Assembly (NCBI GenBank): GCA_026874595.1
Contig: CM049316.1
Location: forward strand, 32,163,339 to 32,227,338
Length of the DNA stretch: 64,000 nt
Origin: Sipunculus nudus
Lineage: Eukaryota > Annelida > Sipuncula > Golfingiida > Sipunculidae
Direction of reading: 5' to 3'
Shown here: one piece after another, positions 23,324-35,807 of the stretch
How the letters are laid out: each line of letters opens with the position of its first letter
How positions within the stretch are numbered: the first letter of the stretch is position 1
Translations under genes and position numbers: made by a program
Notes under the pieces: model-generated
What the model saw: only the letters and a program-made list of their open reading frames with translations
Database searches by the model: none
Told to the model about the DNA's origin: nothing

Positions 23324-24196
23324 GTAACTTAATTTCCTCGTTATGATAACTTATCTTTACGTTTATCGTAGAATAAACTTTTTACAGCTTATATATATAT
23401 ATATATCTTTGGATATTTCGTATGCAACGATACAATAACGAACATATAGAAAACTTGATATATGCGTTCTCTCGAACGAAGGCTTCCACCATGTGGGTGG
23501 TCCTTAATGTGGGGTACGCACTTCACAATTCGTATTTCTATCACTTACTGGTCCATATTTCACTTATTGGCACATATGGCATTGTGGAATGTATGCATAT
23601 ATAAGGTTATATGGCTTGACAATAACAAAAATAAAAGGCATGGTGACGTTTGTTCAAAACATCAGTAAATTTTTATATTTAAAAATTAAAAAAAAATGAT
23701 ATAATTTGTCGCAATATTTGACAAGTACCCTCTCTAAGAAAATTTGTAGGTCCAATCTAACTTTGATGAAGTTTTCTGTTGCCTGTGGCATAAGCGAGAT
23801 TACTGGAGCTACCGTCTGGACGGCCAGGGAGCCAACCAAATATCCATGACAGTGATTTATTACTCGAGTCAACTTTTTTAGGGATTCGGACACCCTTTTA
23901 AAATTTCCTTTTATTCCTTTATATATTGGAATCGGCTTGGACTCGAATACCAAATTACTTGAACTTGGACCCTAGTGGCCTAGAATCGGACTCGGATGGT
24001 AAGGACTTAACTACATCACTGATCCGAGATGGCTTTCTGTTTAACCGATCATTCTTTTGCCCGACGGGACATTTGGCCTAAATTCCCAGTTTAAGAAGTA
24101 GCATGCGCGGAGAATGATATGAATAGAATGACGGATAAATATTAGTATCCCTACCCGGGTTTGAGAGGAGATGTACATATTTCATATAGCTGCAAG
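23324..24196. other. Intron 1 of dermatopontin copy A
   Basis: Contains a short (TA)n run (23391-23406) and blocks shared with copy B: tgcgttctctcgaacg, gtggtccttaatgtgggg, ggcttgacaataa, catggtgacgt. Part of this intron block also recurs near 30440-30560. Confidence 0.6.
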
Positions 24197-24514
24197 TTCA
24201 AGTGCTGTCAGCAGGAAAAGTACAGACAGAAGTTCTGCTACTGGACAGGTTATATCAACCACTGGGATACACCCATGGACTACAGCGTACAGTCAGACAC
24301 CGTCATCAGAGGTTTCTACAGTTTCCATTGGGACGAAAAAGAATAAGCATCATAATTTCAAAAATCATAAGAAGGCCGTTGGGGATGCCGCATGGGGCCG
24401 TTCCCTATCAGCCCTCCTTCATGTTGTTATGTTGACGCTAAATTTGAAAATACTGTCACTTTTTAACCTTAGCTGTTCTTTGTTATTTCTGAGTCTGTCC
24501 TGAGATAACTTGGA

Positions 24515-24740
24515 ATCTGGGGACAGAGGCAAAGACGGATCCAGGATTTTGTAATTGGGGGGGGGGGGGGGTGCAACCCGGGAAGACTGATAAAAAGGTT
24601 CCCTAATCCAGAATGGGAGGGGTCAAGACCGGAGAACTTTGATTAAAACCCTGATAAAAGGTTGTTGCGGCTAACGGATGGGGGCAGAGAGTCTCTGAAC
24701 CCCCCCCCCCCCCCGCTTTTTCAAAATCCGCCAATGAGGT
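24515..24740. repeat. Poly-G/poly-C repeat with GGATCCAGGATTTTG left end
   Basis: The segment starts gatccaggattttgtaattg with a G run, contains ggttgttgcgg and a C run, and ends ctttttcaaaatccgcc. A relative at about 54570-54745 shares gatccagtattttgt, ggttgcgg and two G runs. The ends are roughly inverse (ggattttg and caaaatcc), consistent with a MITE in the intron of copy A. Confidence 0.5.
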
Positions 24741-25434
24741 GAAATGCATCTCAAACTATTTTAAATAAGTTGATTGTTATATTGGTTACGTCGCTGTTTA
24801 AGTATATTAAAAAAACAAAACAGTCATCCTTACAAGTATTATGAAAATATATTACGAGAGTAAGGGCGAACACGTTAATAACCGGTCTACGGAATCGCCA
24901 TTCCTGATTGGTTGGTTTATCAATTCTAGAATGAAAACATGGTCTTCGGTATTTAAGATATCCATTTGCTGAATCATAACTTGAATTTTTATAGCAAATG
25001 GAAATAATTTAGGAATTCTCTGTCGAAAAGTTTATAAAACAGGAGAGAAAATGGTGTGGCCTTAGAGTCCATATTTCATCATGTGTTTTTTCCATAGCAA
25101 TAATATATATACAGGTGACATAAATACAGATATATTTCTTTCTGTTTAATCTGGAATGTGATTTTTTGCTTTTCAGGGACCGTTTATGGAAGGTGTACAG
25201 CTGCCGTTTAGCCAAATAAACGGCAACATGGTACAGGAAAATCCACGACCTTATTTCGAGAAAAGGAAAACAAATAAGAAGCTTATGAATCCCTGATAAA
25301 CCAGTTTCCGCTGGTTATTTCTTCCCTTAAAAATGTTGTACTTGCAAATGGTGTCATTATTTTTTATATACTGTTTAAAAGAATATGGGCATTCTATTAA
25401 TATATTTTAGATGATATATTTTAACCGTTTGTTT

Positions 25435-26190
25435 GCCACGATCATTAGTCCATTGGTTTACAGTCGTGACTTGATAATCCGACACTAAATGTAATACGCT
25501 AATTTACGTCGGATTGCAAGGCTGTCGGACTGTCAAATCAATAAAGGTGACGGAGGGTAAAGATACGATGTGACCTAAATGTTTGGAGGACTTGTTATAA
25601 TTCATTAAGTATTTTGTTATAATAAACTACGTATATGATATCGTTATGATTAATGTGAATTAGAAAATAAAAAACATCCGTCACGGAGTACTGTTTTTAT
25701 TTCTTATATACGTGTCTATATATACTACGCTCGTCAAAATTGACGACCTATGCAGATTCTACAATTATAAGATATGCTTATATTTCTGAACAAACATTAA
25801 CTAAATGTATATACATGAACCAGCGGTTGATCTACTAAGTTCATGTGCTAAAGAATGCAAGCATATCTGTCTGGTATCTTTATTTTTTTCATTTTCACAG
25901 ACTTTTCCAAGCGGTCGGCATCAACGTCCCCTGCAGCGAAGCCCTGCTCCTCAATATACCGTAGCCCTGTTTCCATTCCCCCAATCGTGTCTCTGGGAGT
26001 AACTGGTTTAGGAGGACCGTCTTCTCCCTCAGACTCGCTGTCACTGTCGCCTCAGTCTTCTTTCACCATTGACACAATATCAGCGGCCGTCGGCATTGCT
26101 TCCGTGGGCTCCATGTTGTATTTTATATTGGAAAGACACATCCCTTCCTGGCATTCAAATCAATACAATGGTTACCCTGCATACTTGGGT
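25435..26190. other. Segment present after dermatopontin A but not after copy B, with exon-like ORF
   Basis: Homology between the 3' flanks of the two dermatopontin copies is interrupted here: ttagatgatatat and taaccgt match copy B near 42165-42190, and matching resumes at about 26190. Inside, an open stretch follows a good acceptor (ttttcacag|ACTTTTCC near 25902). It encodes a Ser/Pro-rich segment, then a hydrophobic stretch (TIDTISAAVGIASVGSMLYF), and ends at a stop at 26191-26193. I do not recognise it. It could be an exon of an unlinked gene, a retrocopy or chance. Confidence 0.3.
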
Positions 26191-26342
26191 TAAAATTCCA
26201 AGGATAGAGATAAAACGAATAAAACCCGAATACTGTGTTAAACATAGATTGTCCTGCTGTGTTTTCGTAATAATTATTTTATGTTCAGGGAGAAATACGA
26301 TGTCCTTTTCTTGTGTGCTATAGCAGTGATGCGATTCGCTTA

Positions 26343-26368
26343 TCTGAGAGAAAGAGAGAGAGAGAGGC

Positions 26369-26403
<35 letters not shown>

Positions 26404-26404
26404 G
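26343..26404. repeat. (GA)n microsatellite
   Basis: Nearly pure GA dinucleotides. The antisense SLSLSL frame (26155-26451) is an artefact. Confidence 0.9.
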
Positions 26405-29400
26405 ATGCCCAGGTCAATGGGCTTAAAAAAATATATCTCGGTCACTGACATTCATAAATGAGTGTCTCGAGGTAGCCAAAGCACATAGGTGCTGCCACCA
26501 GGAAGCAACCAGTATAACTATTTCGAAAATGCCATGGCATATTGCACATAGGTCTCTTTTAGGAAAGACAGTTAGTGGCCCCTGTCAAAGCCTTTGAACC
26601 GGAATGACCTGGTTTATCTCGTATTCTCGAGCTGGGAACAGATCCCGGTGTCTTCTTTGCCAAAAATATAAATGGGTATGAAACACATGAATTTACTTTT
26701 CAAAAGTAAGAACCCGGTCCGTGTTCCCAAAAGAAACCCTGGCTGGTCCCACTTTTCTAAAAATGGAAACAGGCGTGATTTTATGTGTGGACAGACGTAA
26801 CGCAGTGCCATATGGGAACTGCAAAGATACGACTCTATTCGTTCTTACGGATTTCCAGACCCCAAAAGTCTGTTAGAACATAACAAAATCACCGCTATAT
26901 GATGAAAATCAATGATTTACATCCATTTAAAGGTCCTGGTGGCCATCTTAGACGCCACCTTGGATTTACCATGACTACGTAGAGATGTTTTCACCTTAAA
27001 ATCATTTCTTGTCATTTTTGAGGATTTTTCATATTTTCGCCAATTTATTTAAACACTGATATTTTGGATTTTTTTAAAATATTGTCACTATCTAAAGTTA
27101 ATACAAGCCTTCCTCTAATAGTCCGTGCGCTGGAGGGACCCACCATTCCCCCCCCCCCACCCCACCACTCCAGCCACACCCATTTTTTTTCTTATTGCTA
27201 CATGTCTATTCTTTGATTTTAAGAATGTTAATAAAAGTTTAATATAAGGTGACTAAGAAGTGGTTCTGGGTTTTTTTTTTGCAGCATAACAACAATTAAA
27301 GGGGCCCAATCACCTATAAAGCATGTTGTGTTAACATGAAAAATAGCTTCTTCCCTTAAAATAAACATGTACCTGCCAAAATATTGCCCTGAAACCGTTT
27401 GATTTCTCCTGTAAACAAATGTTAAAAACAGTGGACCAGGCGCGATGGAAGGTGTCAACATAAACACAGCGCGTGGGGCAGTGTGCATCGCTGAGCCAAA
27501 ACACAAGTCAATCAGGAAATGCCCGGTCTGAATTGGCCCAAAAAGTGTAATACATGTTTCTGCTGGCTGAAACACAGCGTGTAGCCCCTCTTAGTTGGAC
27601 CTCCGGTCACGCGGCCTTGTTATAGTAAACAGACTGTGTTTACCAACACGCAGAGCCATAACATGGTGTTAAACAGCTGTATGCGAGGAAATGAGACCGT
27701 GTTCTGGGATGGTTTTGCTGGGAAACATTTTTATAAAGCAAAACTGAACAGATAGTATGAAAGAATAGCCATACTTAAGCTCCCGATTATGTCCCTTTAA
27801 AATGACCATAACTCCATTAATATTTAACCTAGAATTATTGCACTTACCAAGCCCGATAAGATGAAATATTAAATATGCAAATAAGGTCAGTATTGAGGTC
27901 AGCAGGGGTCAAAAGGTCATGAGATTTTCATTTTGGCCAAAATCTAGAAACTGACGAGTTATTATTTGTCTGGATAGAGGAAATGAATAAAATGATCAAT
28001 TTATGGCCTGATTCGGGTTTATTTAACACACTCGGAATGTTTTGGCTCACACATGTTCAAGATTTACTCTAAATAAAAGCACCTTAACAAACGACATTGG
28101 TGCAATATTAAAGATTTTGTGACAAACGCCTTGTATGGGTAGGGGAAATTAAAATGACTATAACTACATACATTTTTAATCAAAATAACTGCAAAAAAAT
28201 ACCTGGATCTCAGGAATTCTGCAGAAATGACGGATGCCGAAAAGGATCACCAACTATTTTTCCTACCAAGTCCTCTTTATTGTTGTTACAAATATGAGCC
28301 ACGAAACTTAAAGTAAGGCACGTTTCTATCACGACTTGGCAAACAAAGGCAAGCATGCAGATGTACACCGATGACGAGTAAGATCATTCCGCCATTCAGG
28401 TAAGGTAGATAGAAAGCCTGGTTGACAGGCGGTGCTGTATGCCCTTAGAACTACAAGCAACCAAAAGAAAGGATCCACTCTAACCATGTATATTCCATTG
28501 TCCTGGTTATCTCTTATGTGTGTCTAAAGGATCATTTGCAAGTTTATGGAGACTTGAAAACGTGTCGCGCTCTATTATTATTATTATTATTATTGGCTCA
28601 CGATGAAGTAATGTACTCGTTACCGCTGGGAATCACAGGGACGTAACCCAGCCAGGGTCAATTATTAAACAATATATACACACATCGGGTAGCTTTGGTA
28701 GTTTTAAAGTAGATAGGGGTGACTCCAGCTATTAGATTGAAGTTTGCGACAAATATTTTGGTTAAGTCAGCTTTGTGGTACTTGTGCAAATATAATCGAG
28801 GTTTGATTGTTGATCAAAACCTGTCATATTCAAGGTATTCGGAATATTACTAGGACTCTTATCAAACTTTGGTGTGTGTTACATAAGTACAGGGAATATA
28901 CCTCGAAGCCCATAGATGTGTATTGCTCGTTGCATGGAATGCAAAGCAGTATACTCCAGACGGCGCTATTTCTACAAGTTTCTCGAAACATTCATGGGAC
29001 TGCCTTTTTGCATATACAAATTGTGATCAGATAGGTACATGACACGCAAAGTTTCACCTTTCGGCGATAAAGTTCGGGGCTGTTTCCCCCTTGAAAGTTA
29101 TATATATATATATACCAAAGAGTACATCGACTGAGATTCAACAGAAACCATGCATTGATGCTGTTTCATTTTATCTGAACACAGAGAAATCTCTTTGTGT
29201 ACATTCTCGTGGAAAACATGGATTAAACACCAACATATTGTAGGAAGAATCCTTAGTATATTATAATGTTCATTCGTTTTTAACTGCAACTAATCAAAAC
29301 ATTACTTTTAACCTGTTCACTCTGTCATCATGTTTTTGGGTAATAGATTTTTGCAGCCAAGCTTAGTTCACTATGAGTGAAGAGAGTGACGCATGGAATT

Positions 29401-30300
29401 CTATCTTTAACTACAAGACCAAGTGTGTCACTTGATTTCTAACAACTATTACTAGGTTGATACTTATACTGCATCTGTTACCTCTGTAATTTATTGTAAT
29501 TAACAGACTTCGCGTGGTGCAGACGACTTGCAACCCAATCTCCACCAGATGTCACTACACGATATAAGCGTAGCGGATAAGACCTCTGGGGGAGACTGAT
29601 TGCTGCCGTGAAGTACCCAATAAACAGAATAACAGGCCAAATGGCCGGATGGCTAGGTTGTCGAAGTAAACAGATAGGAACTTAATTATAATAAATTGAT
29701 CATGTAACATTTGTTTGAATATTATTGACACTAATTTGTATTTTCACTAGTAAAAGCTTAGTTTTATTATTTGCTGCCTGGATGTAGGGAAGGACACCAA
29801 ATAGGATAAATGGGCTTAATCCAATAATCCCCAGATCACCAGGGGAAATCACTCTTGGACCAGTGGTAAATAACTCTGTTACCAAACACTCTAATTTTGG
29901 TAGCTAGGCTCCCCACCTTTGACCAGCTTTAAAGATTTTATGTATTCAGGATGACCCACTCCTGAATGATAAAGGTAAACACAGTTTTGCGGGAACTGGT
30001 AATTAACCTAATGTCCGGATGTATTCACGAATACTGCAATATTAATACAGCCCATTTGCGATTGGTGTGGATGAAACCTACCTCAAGTAAATTGCATTCC
30101 CGTGTTGTTAATATTATTATATACCTGACATACATTGAAGCAGGCACTTAAACGCCTCCGTAGTGAGGAAACGTTTGCTCACCAAACACCGTTGTTTAAT
30201 TAAGCGTCAACTTGGTAATGTACCAGAGATGATAGCATTAAATGGATTAGAATATATTCGGTGTATAGGATGGAAGGAAACTTTGAAGTGCGAACACGCC
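26405..30300. other. Gene-poor interval with dispersed repeats
   Basis: No exon is supported. Noted content: a C-rich run near 27150; a GC-richer block at 27295-27600 that opens an antisense frame of 115 codons with no recognised domain; two diverged copies of a phrase around ttaaaatgaccataactcc (27797 and 28150); a (TTA)n run at 28574-28592; and a short (TA)n run at 29100-29113. Confidence 0.45.
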
Positions 30301-30429
30301 CGTAAATAAATGAAATTGTCTATTACCGGTAAAGGTTATATACATATTTCCTTGCAGCTGATCAGGTCACTTGCGTCAAAACATCAACATCAAAACGTGT
30401 ACTCGTTCATTACAAACACCGGGATAAAG

Positions 30430-30620
30430 GAAGAAATCTAAAATTATGCATTCTCACGAATGCATTCTCATGGCCTACGCCATGTGGTGGTCCTTAATGA
30501 GGGGTACTCCGCAACCTGTGTTTTGATTTCTTTTGCCCATGGTCCAAGATCCAGTGTTTACATTCACTTATTTGGTCCATTTTCCCCATGTTCAGTTGTG
30601 CATACGTTACTGCAGATAAG
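30430..30620 (+). pseudogene. Relic of a third dermatopontin copy (intron 1 sequence only)
   Basis: The stretch attctcacgaatgcattctc, followed by gtggtccttaatgaggggta and later ttatttggtccatttt, matches intron 1 of dermatopontin A (about 23460-23580) and copy B (34248-34312 and 40845-40870). No coding exon 1, 2 or 3 is recognisable nearby. It therefore looks like the remains of a third tandem unit lying between the other two. Confidence 0.5.
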
Positions 30621-31799
30621 CTAATATTCTTGGAATCGGATCATGAGTTGGACCCACCCCTAAAATCTAATCGACTCTTCACTGACACAATTCCCGAGGA
30701 TTCCGTTTTAAATTGCGTGAGATACGATGTGAATAAATACACTAACTCATACACGGACGGGAATGAGCGCACACCGTCTTTAGCTTTTTGTGTAAAATGT
30801 GTCACGCTACATTTGTTTTAGAACTCCTTGAACTTAACTACTTCTTTCGGTGGTTTTGTTACTCGCAGCACACGGTTAGTAGGTAACACAGAACCTTCCG
30901 ACCAATGAGAGCTTGGTATCGCATGCTTGAACAAATCTGAAACTCTCAATACTCTGCTCACATTGGCTGAAATGTTAAAATTTTCATCCGCTTCTTAAGG
31001 TTCATTTGTAGCAATAGTCCTGCTTTGGACCATGCATTCCTTATGTTTTACTGAACAGAAATGTGCATATAAAATATTTTACGATCGCTTACATAAACTG
31101 CTATTAATTCAAATAATTATTCAGATAAATCGATGTAACCGATTAAATAAATTTTTATATATGCCTTTGTTTGTTAAAAATACAATCTTGATTAATCTTC
31201 CTTATTGAAGGCTAGAGTTAAACCACACTTCCATTGGTCTGTATCATTAGTATTATTTTTTTTTTTTGTATTTCTATGTCTTTCCCATCAGCAGTTTAAC
31301 CCTTAATTCCAGAAGTACCTAAATTCTCTTATTTTGTTTGTTATATAAAGCAGCCGCTCAAACTCTAAGAAAAAAGGTAACAAGGTGGAAGCCAAAGGGT
31401 TCTTCGCAGTGGACTGTGTGGGTTGGCCAATATATCCGTATCTTCCGCGTAGAAGCCAGAGGAACGCTTTGATGGTGACCGAGCCCTCATCAAACTAAAG
31501 TGGGATTAACTTTTACTTTCTTACTAACCGTTGAACTCGAAGCTTTACTGCTACTGTGCCTGATATTCGTATACGCCCATATATCAACATGCTGCAAACG
31601 AAGTTTACATCCTAAATTTGGAGAAATATAAATATTAAATATCGTATCCTCCAAAATTTGACTACATCAAAGTAAGATATATAAGAGAACAGTTACTGAG
31701 GAATAGAAAATCCTTATTTTATTGTGAAAAGTGCCACAAAATGTCCATTTTGATTTCATGTTTAAAATTGTTTTCAACATTGGCTTAAAATATATTACG

Positions 31800-31800
<1 letters not shown>
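30621..31800. other. AT-rich intergenic sequence, nothing supported
   Basis: Short open frames only, with no splice-supported exon, RNA gene or clear repeat boundary. Confidence 0.4.
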
Positions 31801-31803
<3 letters not shown>

Positions 31804-31855
<52 letters not shown>

Positions 31856-31982
31856 ATAAAGATAAAGGAAGACGCCTTTTAGATAGAGTAACTTGTTAAT
31901 TGAAACTTGTTAGTCTATCTGAAAGGCGTCACTCTTCATCTTTATCTCCGCTTCAACTACATACTAACACGGCTATACCACT

Positions 31983-32031
<49 letters not shown>
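31804..32031. repeat. Hairpin element flanked by (TA)n tracts, copy 1
   Basis: A ~135-base core lies between two long TA tracts (31804-31848 and 31986-32031). The core folds back: agataaagat...cgccttttagataga (about 31854-31888) pairs with gtctatctgaaaggcg...atctttatct (about 31911-31948), leaving a loop of about 20 bases. It is followed by aacacggctataccactta. A second copy in inverse orientation is at 39190-39480. Confidence 0.7.
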
Positions 32032-32035
<4 letters not shown>

Positions 32036-32119
32036 TAAATTTACAGAACAAATTAAATCATTTTAGAAAATCATTTAGTTTCCATAATACCCATCAAAAG
32101 TAATTAATGGATCCGATAC

Positions 32120-32613
32120 TGTATTTTATATGAAAATGCCTGTTTCTTATTTTACGTGAAGTGCATCCTTGTTTATTAAAGAAATCCTTGATTATGTTTT
32201 TGGTTTTGTATCTCAGGGATGTCATATGCTTATTTAAATAACATAGCTATGTGATGGATTTTATCTTTCGCGGATCATGTAACTTCCATTTAAGTCAGAC
32301 TAGATATCTCAAGGTCGGCTCACTGTAGCTTGTTGACATTTAGGCGACCAATTTAAGCAGACTCGGTTTCGCAGTGCAATACGAAAAACGGAAACATGCA
32401 ACCCGTGCTCATTGAAGGTCATGTGGAAATATGAATATGCATTAAAATTCATGCCGGGCTAAACTCGTTTAAAAATCCGTTGACCAATGAGATAACGGGA
32501 TCGCTACCCGACAAATACTGAGCGCTCTCACAATCAGGCGTTATTTCTGTTTGGGTCTCCAAAACAGTCAACCGTGTTTATCTTTCAAGAGCCCTATAAT
32601 CTGACAGATCAAG
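32120..32613 (+). promoter_or_regulatory. Dermatopontin B upstream block with probable noncoding first exon
   Basis: Paralogous to 21236-21735. It ends in gatcaag|gtaagtc, a strong donor, 1.2 kb before the acceptor tttccag|TGACAATG of the coding exon. Likely promoter plus 5' UTR exon. No canonical TATA box is seen. Confidence 0.5.
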
Positions 32614-33806
32614 GTAAGTCAGGAAACAAATTTTAAAATAGAGGTTTAAAACAGATTCCCTCTATGTACAAATTTTAACAAATAGGTTTTAGCTATAGTC
32701 CGGCAGCTAAAAGTCATTTTTTTACCTTGTATTATGGTCTTTAGTTTTTTTCTTAAAATTGCAAAAAAAAAAAACATAATTTCCTTTTCATTTGACATTA
32801 ATGTCATCCAATATAACAATTCTAGTGAATTATGACCCAGATTCATTTTTTGTATTATATTTTTTTAATAGATTTGTTATATCGAACGAATGTAGCGCGA
32901 TATAGTTATATAATCTTTCTGGTATGTACATTGCCGTTTTACGCAAGAGCCTTAACTTAAACAATAACGTGCGTATCAGATTTTTATGTAATTAATAAAT
33001 AGACAATAACTGGTATGTTAACATCAAAATCATTAAACTTTTCCGTTGCATAAACATTCGTTTATATTTTGAAACGAAATCGCTATTCTTGACAGACTTT
33101 TGAGTAGGGAGTGGTTTATAGAGTGTGATCCGTATGTGCACCATTCATTTTGCTCTTCTCATTTTATTTTATCACAAACTTTTAATCTTAACCCAGGGTA
33201 TAATGATGTTTTCTTAAATATACAGACAGACACTTCGGTAATCAACATTATCTCAACACTAAAATATTTCGTAAATTTTCTTTTCATCTATCTTTCAGCT
33301 ATCATAATATGTACACTGGATCAACTTAATACTCGAATGTATGAAAAGCACATGTCTGAGATCAAACAGAGGCGGGGCAATTAATGGACATTTTTCTGTA
33401 CGGAATATGCTGATGAAAAACGAATAGCTGAATTGCTTCGCATGGATTCCATACTCTTTTAAAGTCTTATAAAATTATTAAATGGTTAAGCTTATTTGCG
33501 TTAACCCTTAATACAGCGATCAGGTATGATTGTTATAGTGAAGAACCTGACGCTGATGCCTTGGTGGTCTCAGAAACAAGCGCCAGGGCCATAAGCGTTC
33601 AGTTTTGGACTTATCTTGTTTAATAATTCACTTGGTTAATTTCTTACCTTTACTCATCCCGATGAACTATATACATAAACTCTTTAGCGTTCATGATTAA
33701 TGTCCATACATTAAGGTAGACAGGAAAGATTACCGTGAACTGCAGAGAATTAAGTTGAGTTTACTGCAGAGAATTAAGTTAATTTTATAATAATTTTCCA
33801 GTGACA

Positions 33807-35776
33807 ATGCGGCTGACACTCACTGTCCTTGCATTATGTATCGCACTGGCGGTTGCCTGGGACAACTCGTGGGATCAGCCTTTACACAAGGTTTGTTCCT
33901 ATGGCACCTCCTTCGTCCGCGTGCGCAGTGTCCATGACAACAGGAAGGAGGATCGTCTATATCAGTTTGACTGTGGTCGTCATGTCCCCTCGTCCCACAA
34001 GTGTTACTGGTCGGGTTATGTGAACAACTGGGATTGGCCGATGTATATTTATTGCAACCACAACTACGTTGTAGCTGGCGTGTACAGCTATCATGATAAC
34101 GGCAAAGAAGACCGACGGTGGGTCTTAAGGACATAGTTCTTGAAAACTTATCTTTCCGTTTATCGTCAAATACTCTTATGCATTATTCATTAGATATTTT
34201 TTAACCTCTCGAAACAACAGATGAACAAATAAAAATAACTTGAAATATGCATACTCACGAATGCAGACCTCTACAATGTGGGCGGTCCTTAATGTGGGGT
34301 ACTTCTACAACTTGACATGACAACATGACTTACAGTTTTTTTTTTTTTTACAGTTTTTAGTAATCACAGTCATGATACCAGTTTCTAAATACATTTGCTT
34401 GGTAAAGTATTACAAATAATAATAATAAAAAAAAATTAAAAAGTTGTGTTTTACTTGTCGTACGATAGAAAATATACTTATAGGCAGTCAGGTGATGTTA
34501 AATACCTGCTCTTTTTACGCAGTACCAGTGTTTTTAGAAAAGCGATCGTCTGGTTCTGTTGCCACCATAGAGGTATCCGAGACTATAGTCCCTATGGGGG
34601 CTCTTCATATTTTGTCTATAATTATAAATTTAATATATTCATGTAGAATCGCCTTCTTTCCGGCAGATTTGTAGTTATAATCCTGTGGACTCGTTCCTGG
34701 CGCTATTATGAATATTTTATACATTTATATCGGTCGTACAGCGGGTACATATGCGCCGATTGTAAGTCCACGGCATAGTGTGGGGGCATATGTCACCGAG
34801 TAATTTTTCCCTGTAAAAAGTGGACACCCTACATTTTTGTGATCCTTAGACCTTAAACTTTACAAAAAAATATGGTGCCAATTTTTCTATAGTGGTTTTG
34901 TCATTTTTTTCAGGTCAAATTTGATTTTAGAGCAAAAATTGAGGACCATTATATATAAATATTTCATACAGAGAGATTTTTAGCAACAAAACACCTCAAA
35001 ATGGCTAGTAAGATATATATCACAATAACTTAGACTAGACACTCAAAGACTGCGTTAAAACGTTTATTACAATATTAGAGAGCACCCGTAGAGCGCAAAC
35101 CTCCACCAACACATGGATCCGCATCAAGATCCATCAGACTAATCATGAAAATTAATCAGCTGTTGTTTGTCCACCAGTATATTGTTCTACAAAATTTCAT
35201 TGATGAATTCATTAAAAAAATTCATGCAGAGACAACAAGGTATCCTTGGGTAGTTAGTGCAATGTACATATGGCGGACCACTTGCTGATTTCAGGCAACC
35301 TGTATCGTATACAGTATGGCTCCACTTTCCTTGGTTTTAACCAGTGACTAAATATTTGCTTCATTTATACATAACATATGAAAATGGCCCTGTTATTCTT
35401 CCATTTGATATGATTTTGTTATTGCGTCATCCTTTTGTTCGATTATTACATCACCAACATCACTATCCGCTCGCTGATAGTGTAGGTATAGAAACCCGTC
35501 TCTTACGGTTAGTTTATCAAAAGTATATCTAAAGGTTCCTTAGGAATTCTATGGAGTATTTTTATGTTTTGGTCATAATCCAAAATAAAAAAATAATTTG
35601 TAAAATTTTAAGGCGGATGACTAAATTGTTTTACATATTTTGTGAAGAATAAACAACAGAAAAAAGGACAACCTGACTGGATTTAGTGCCAGATCCTCAC
35701 TAACCCAACCCAAATTTTTAGGAAATTCTACCTAGTCCACCATTCAGAGTGAGATGGAGTACATATTAAGAAGCAA

Positions 35777-35807
<31 letters not shown>

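Larger units (their letters stand above)
23008..25219 (+). pseudogene. DPT: Dermatopontin-family gene, copy A, disabled
   Basis: The exons match those of intact copy B: 23008-23323, 24197-24342 and 25177-25219. The protein begins with a signal-peptide-like MRLTLAVLALCVTLTVA, then WDNSWDQPLHKVC and the dermatopontin repeats. Four defects are visible against copy B. There is a +1 frameshift around the Cys-His-Ala codons near 23260. Past the shift the original frame hits TAA at about 23305, where copy B has a Lys codon in DNGKEDRRW. The exon-2 donor is gaataagc instead of gagtaagc (GT to AT at 24343). As a result exon 2 runs straight into a stop. Exon 3 (DRLWKVYSCRLAK, then stop) is still readable. 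The start was placed at ATG 23008; the GTG six bases upstream lies at the splice acceptor. Confidence 0.85.

Noticed and set aside
27228-27575. 115-codon minus-strand ORF as a gene
   Set aside because: No domain, splice context or paralogous support. It lies in a block that looks repetitive.
33820-34134. Antisense 104-codon ORF over dermatopontin B exon 1
   Set aside because: Cys/Arg-rich mirror of a real exon, not preserved over copy A.
35344-35532. Identical 62-residue ORFs at 35344 and 37285 as a conserved duplicated gene
   Set aside because: Identity reflects the whole 1.9 kb DNA duplication, including noncoding parts. There is no protein signature.
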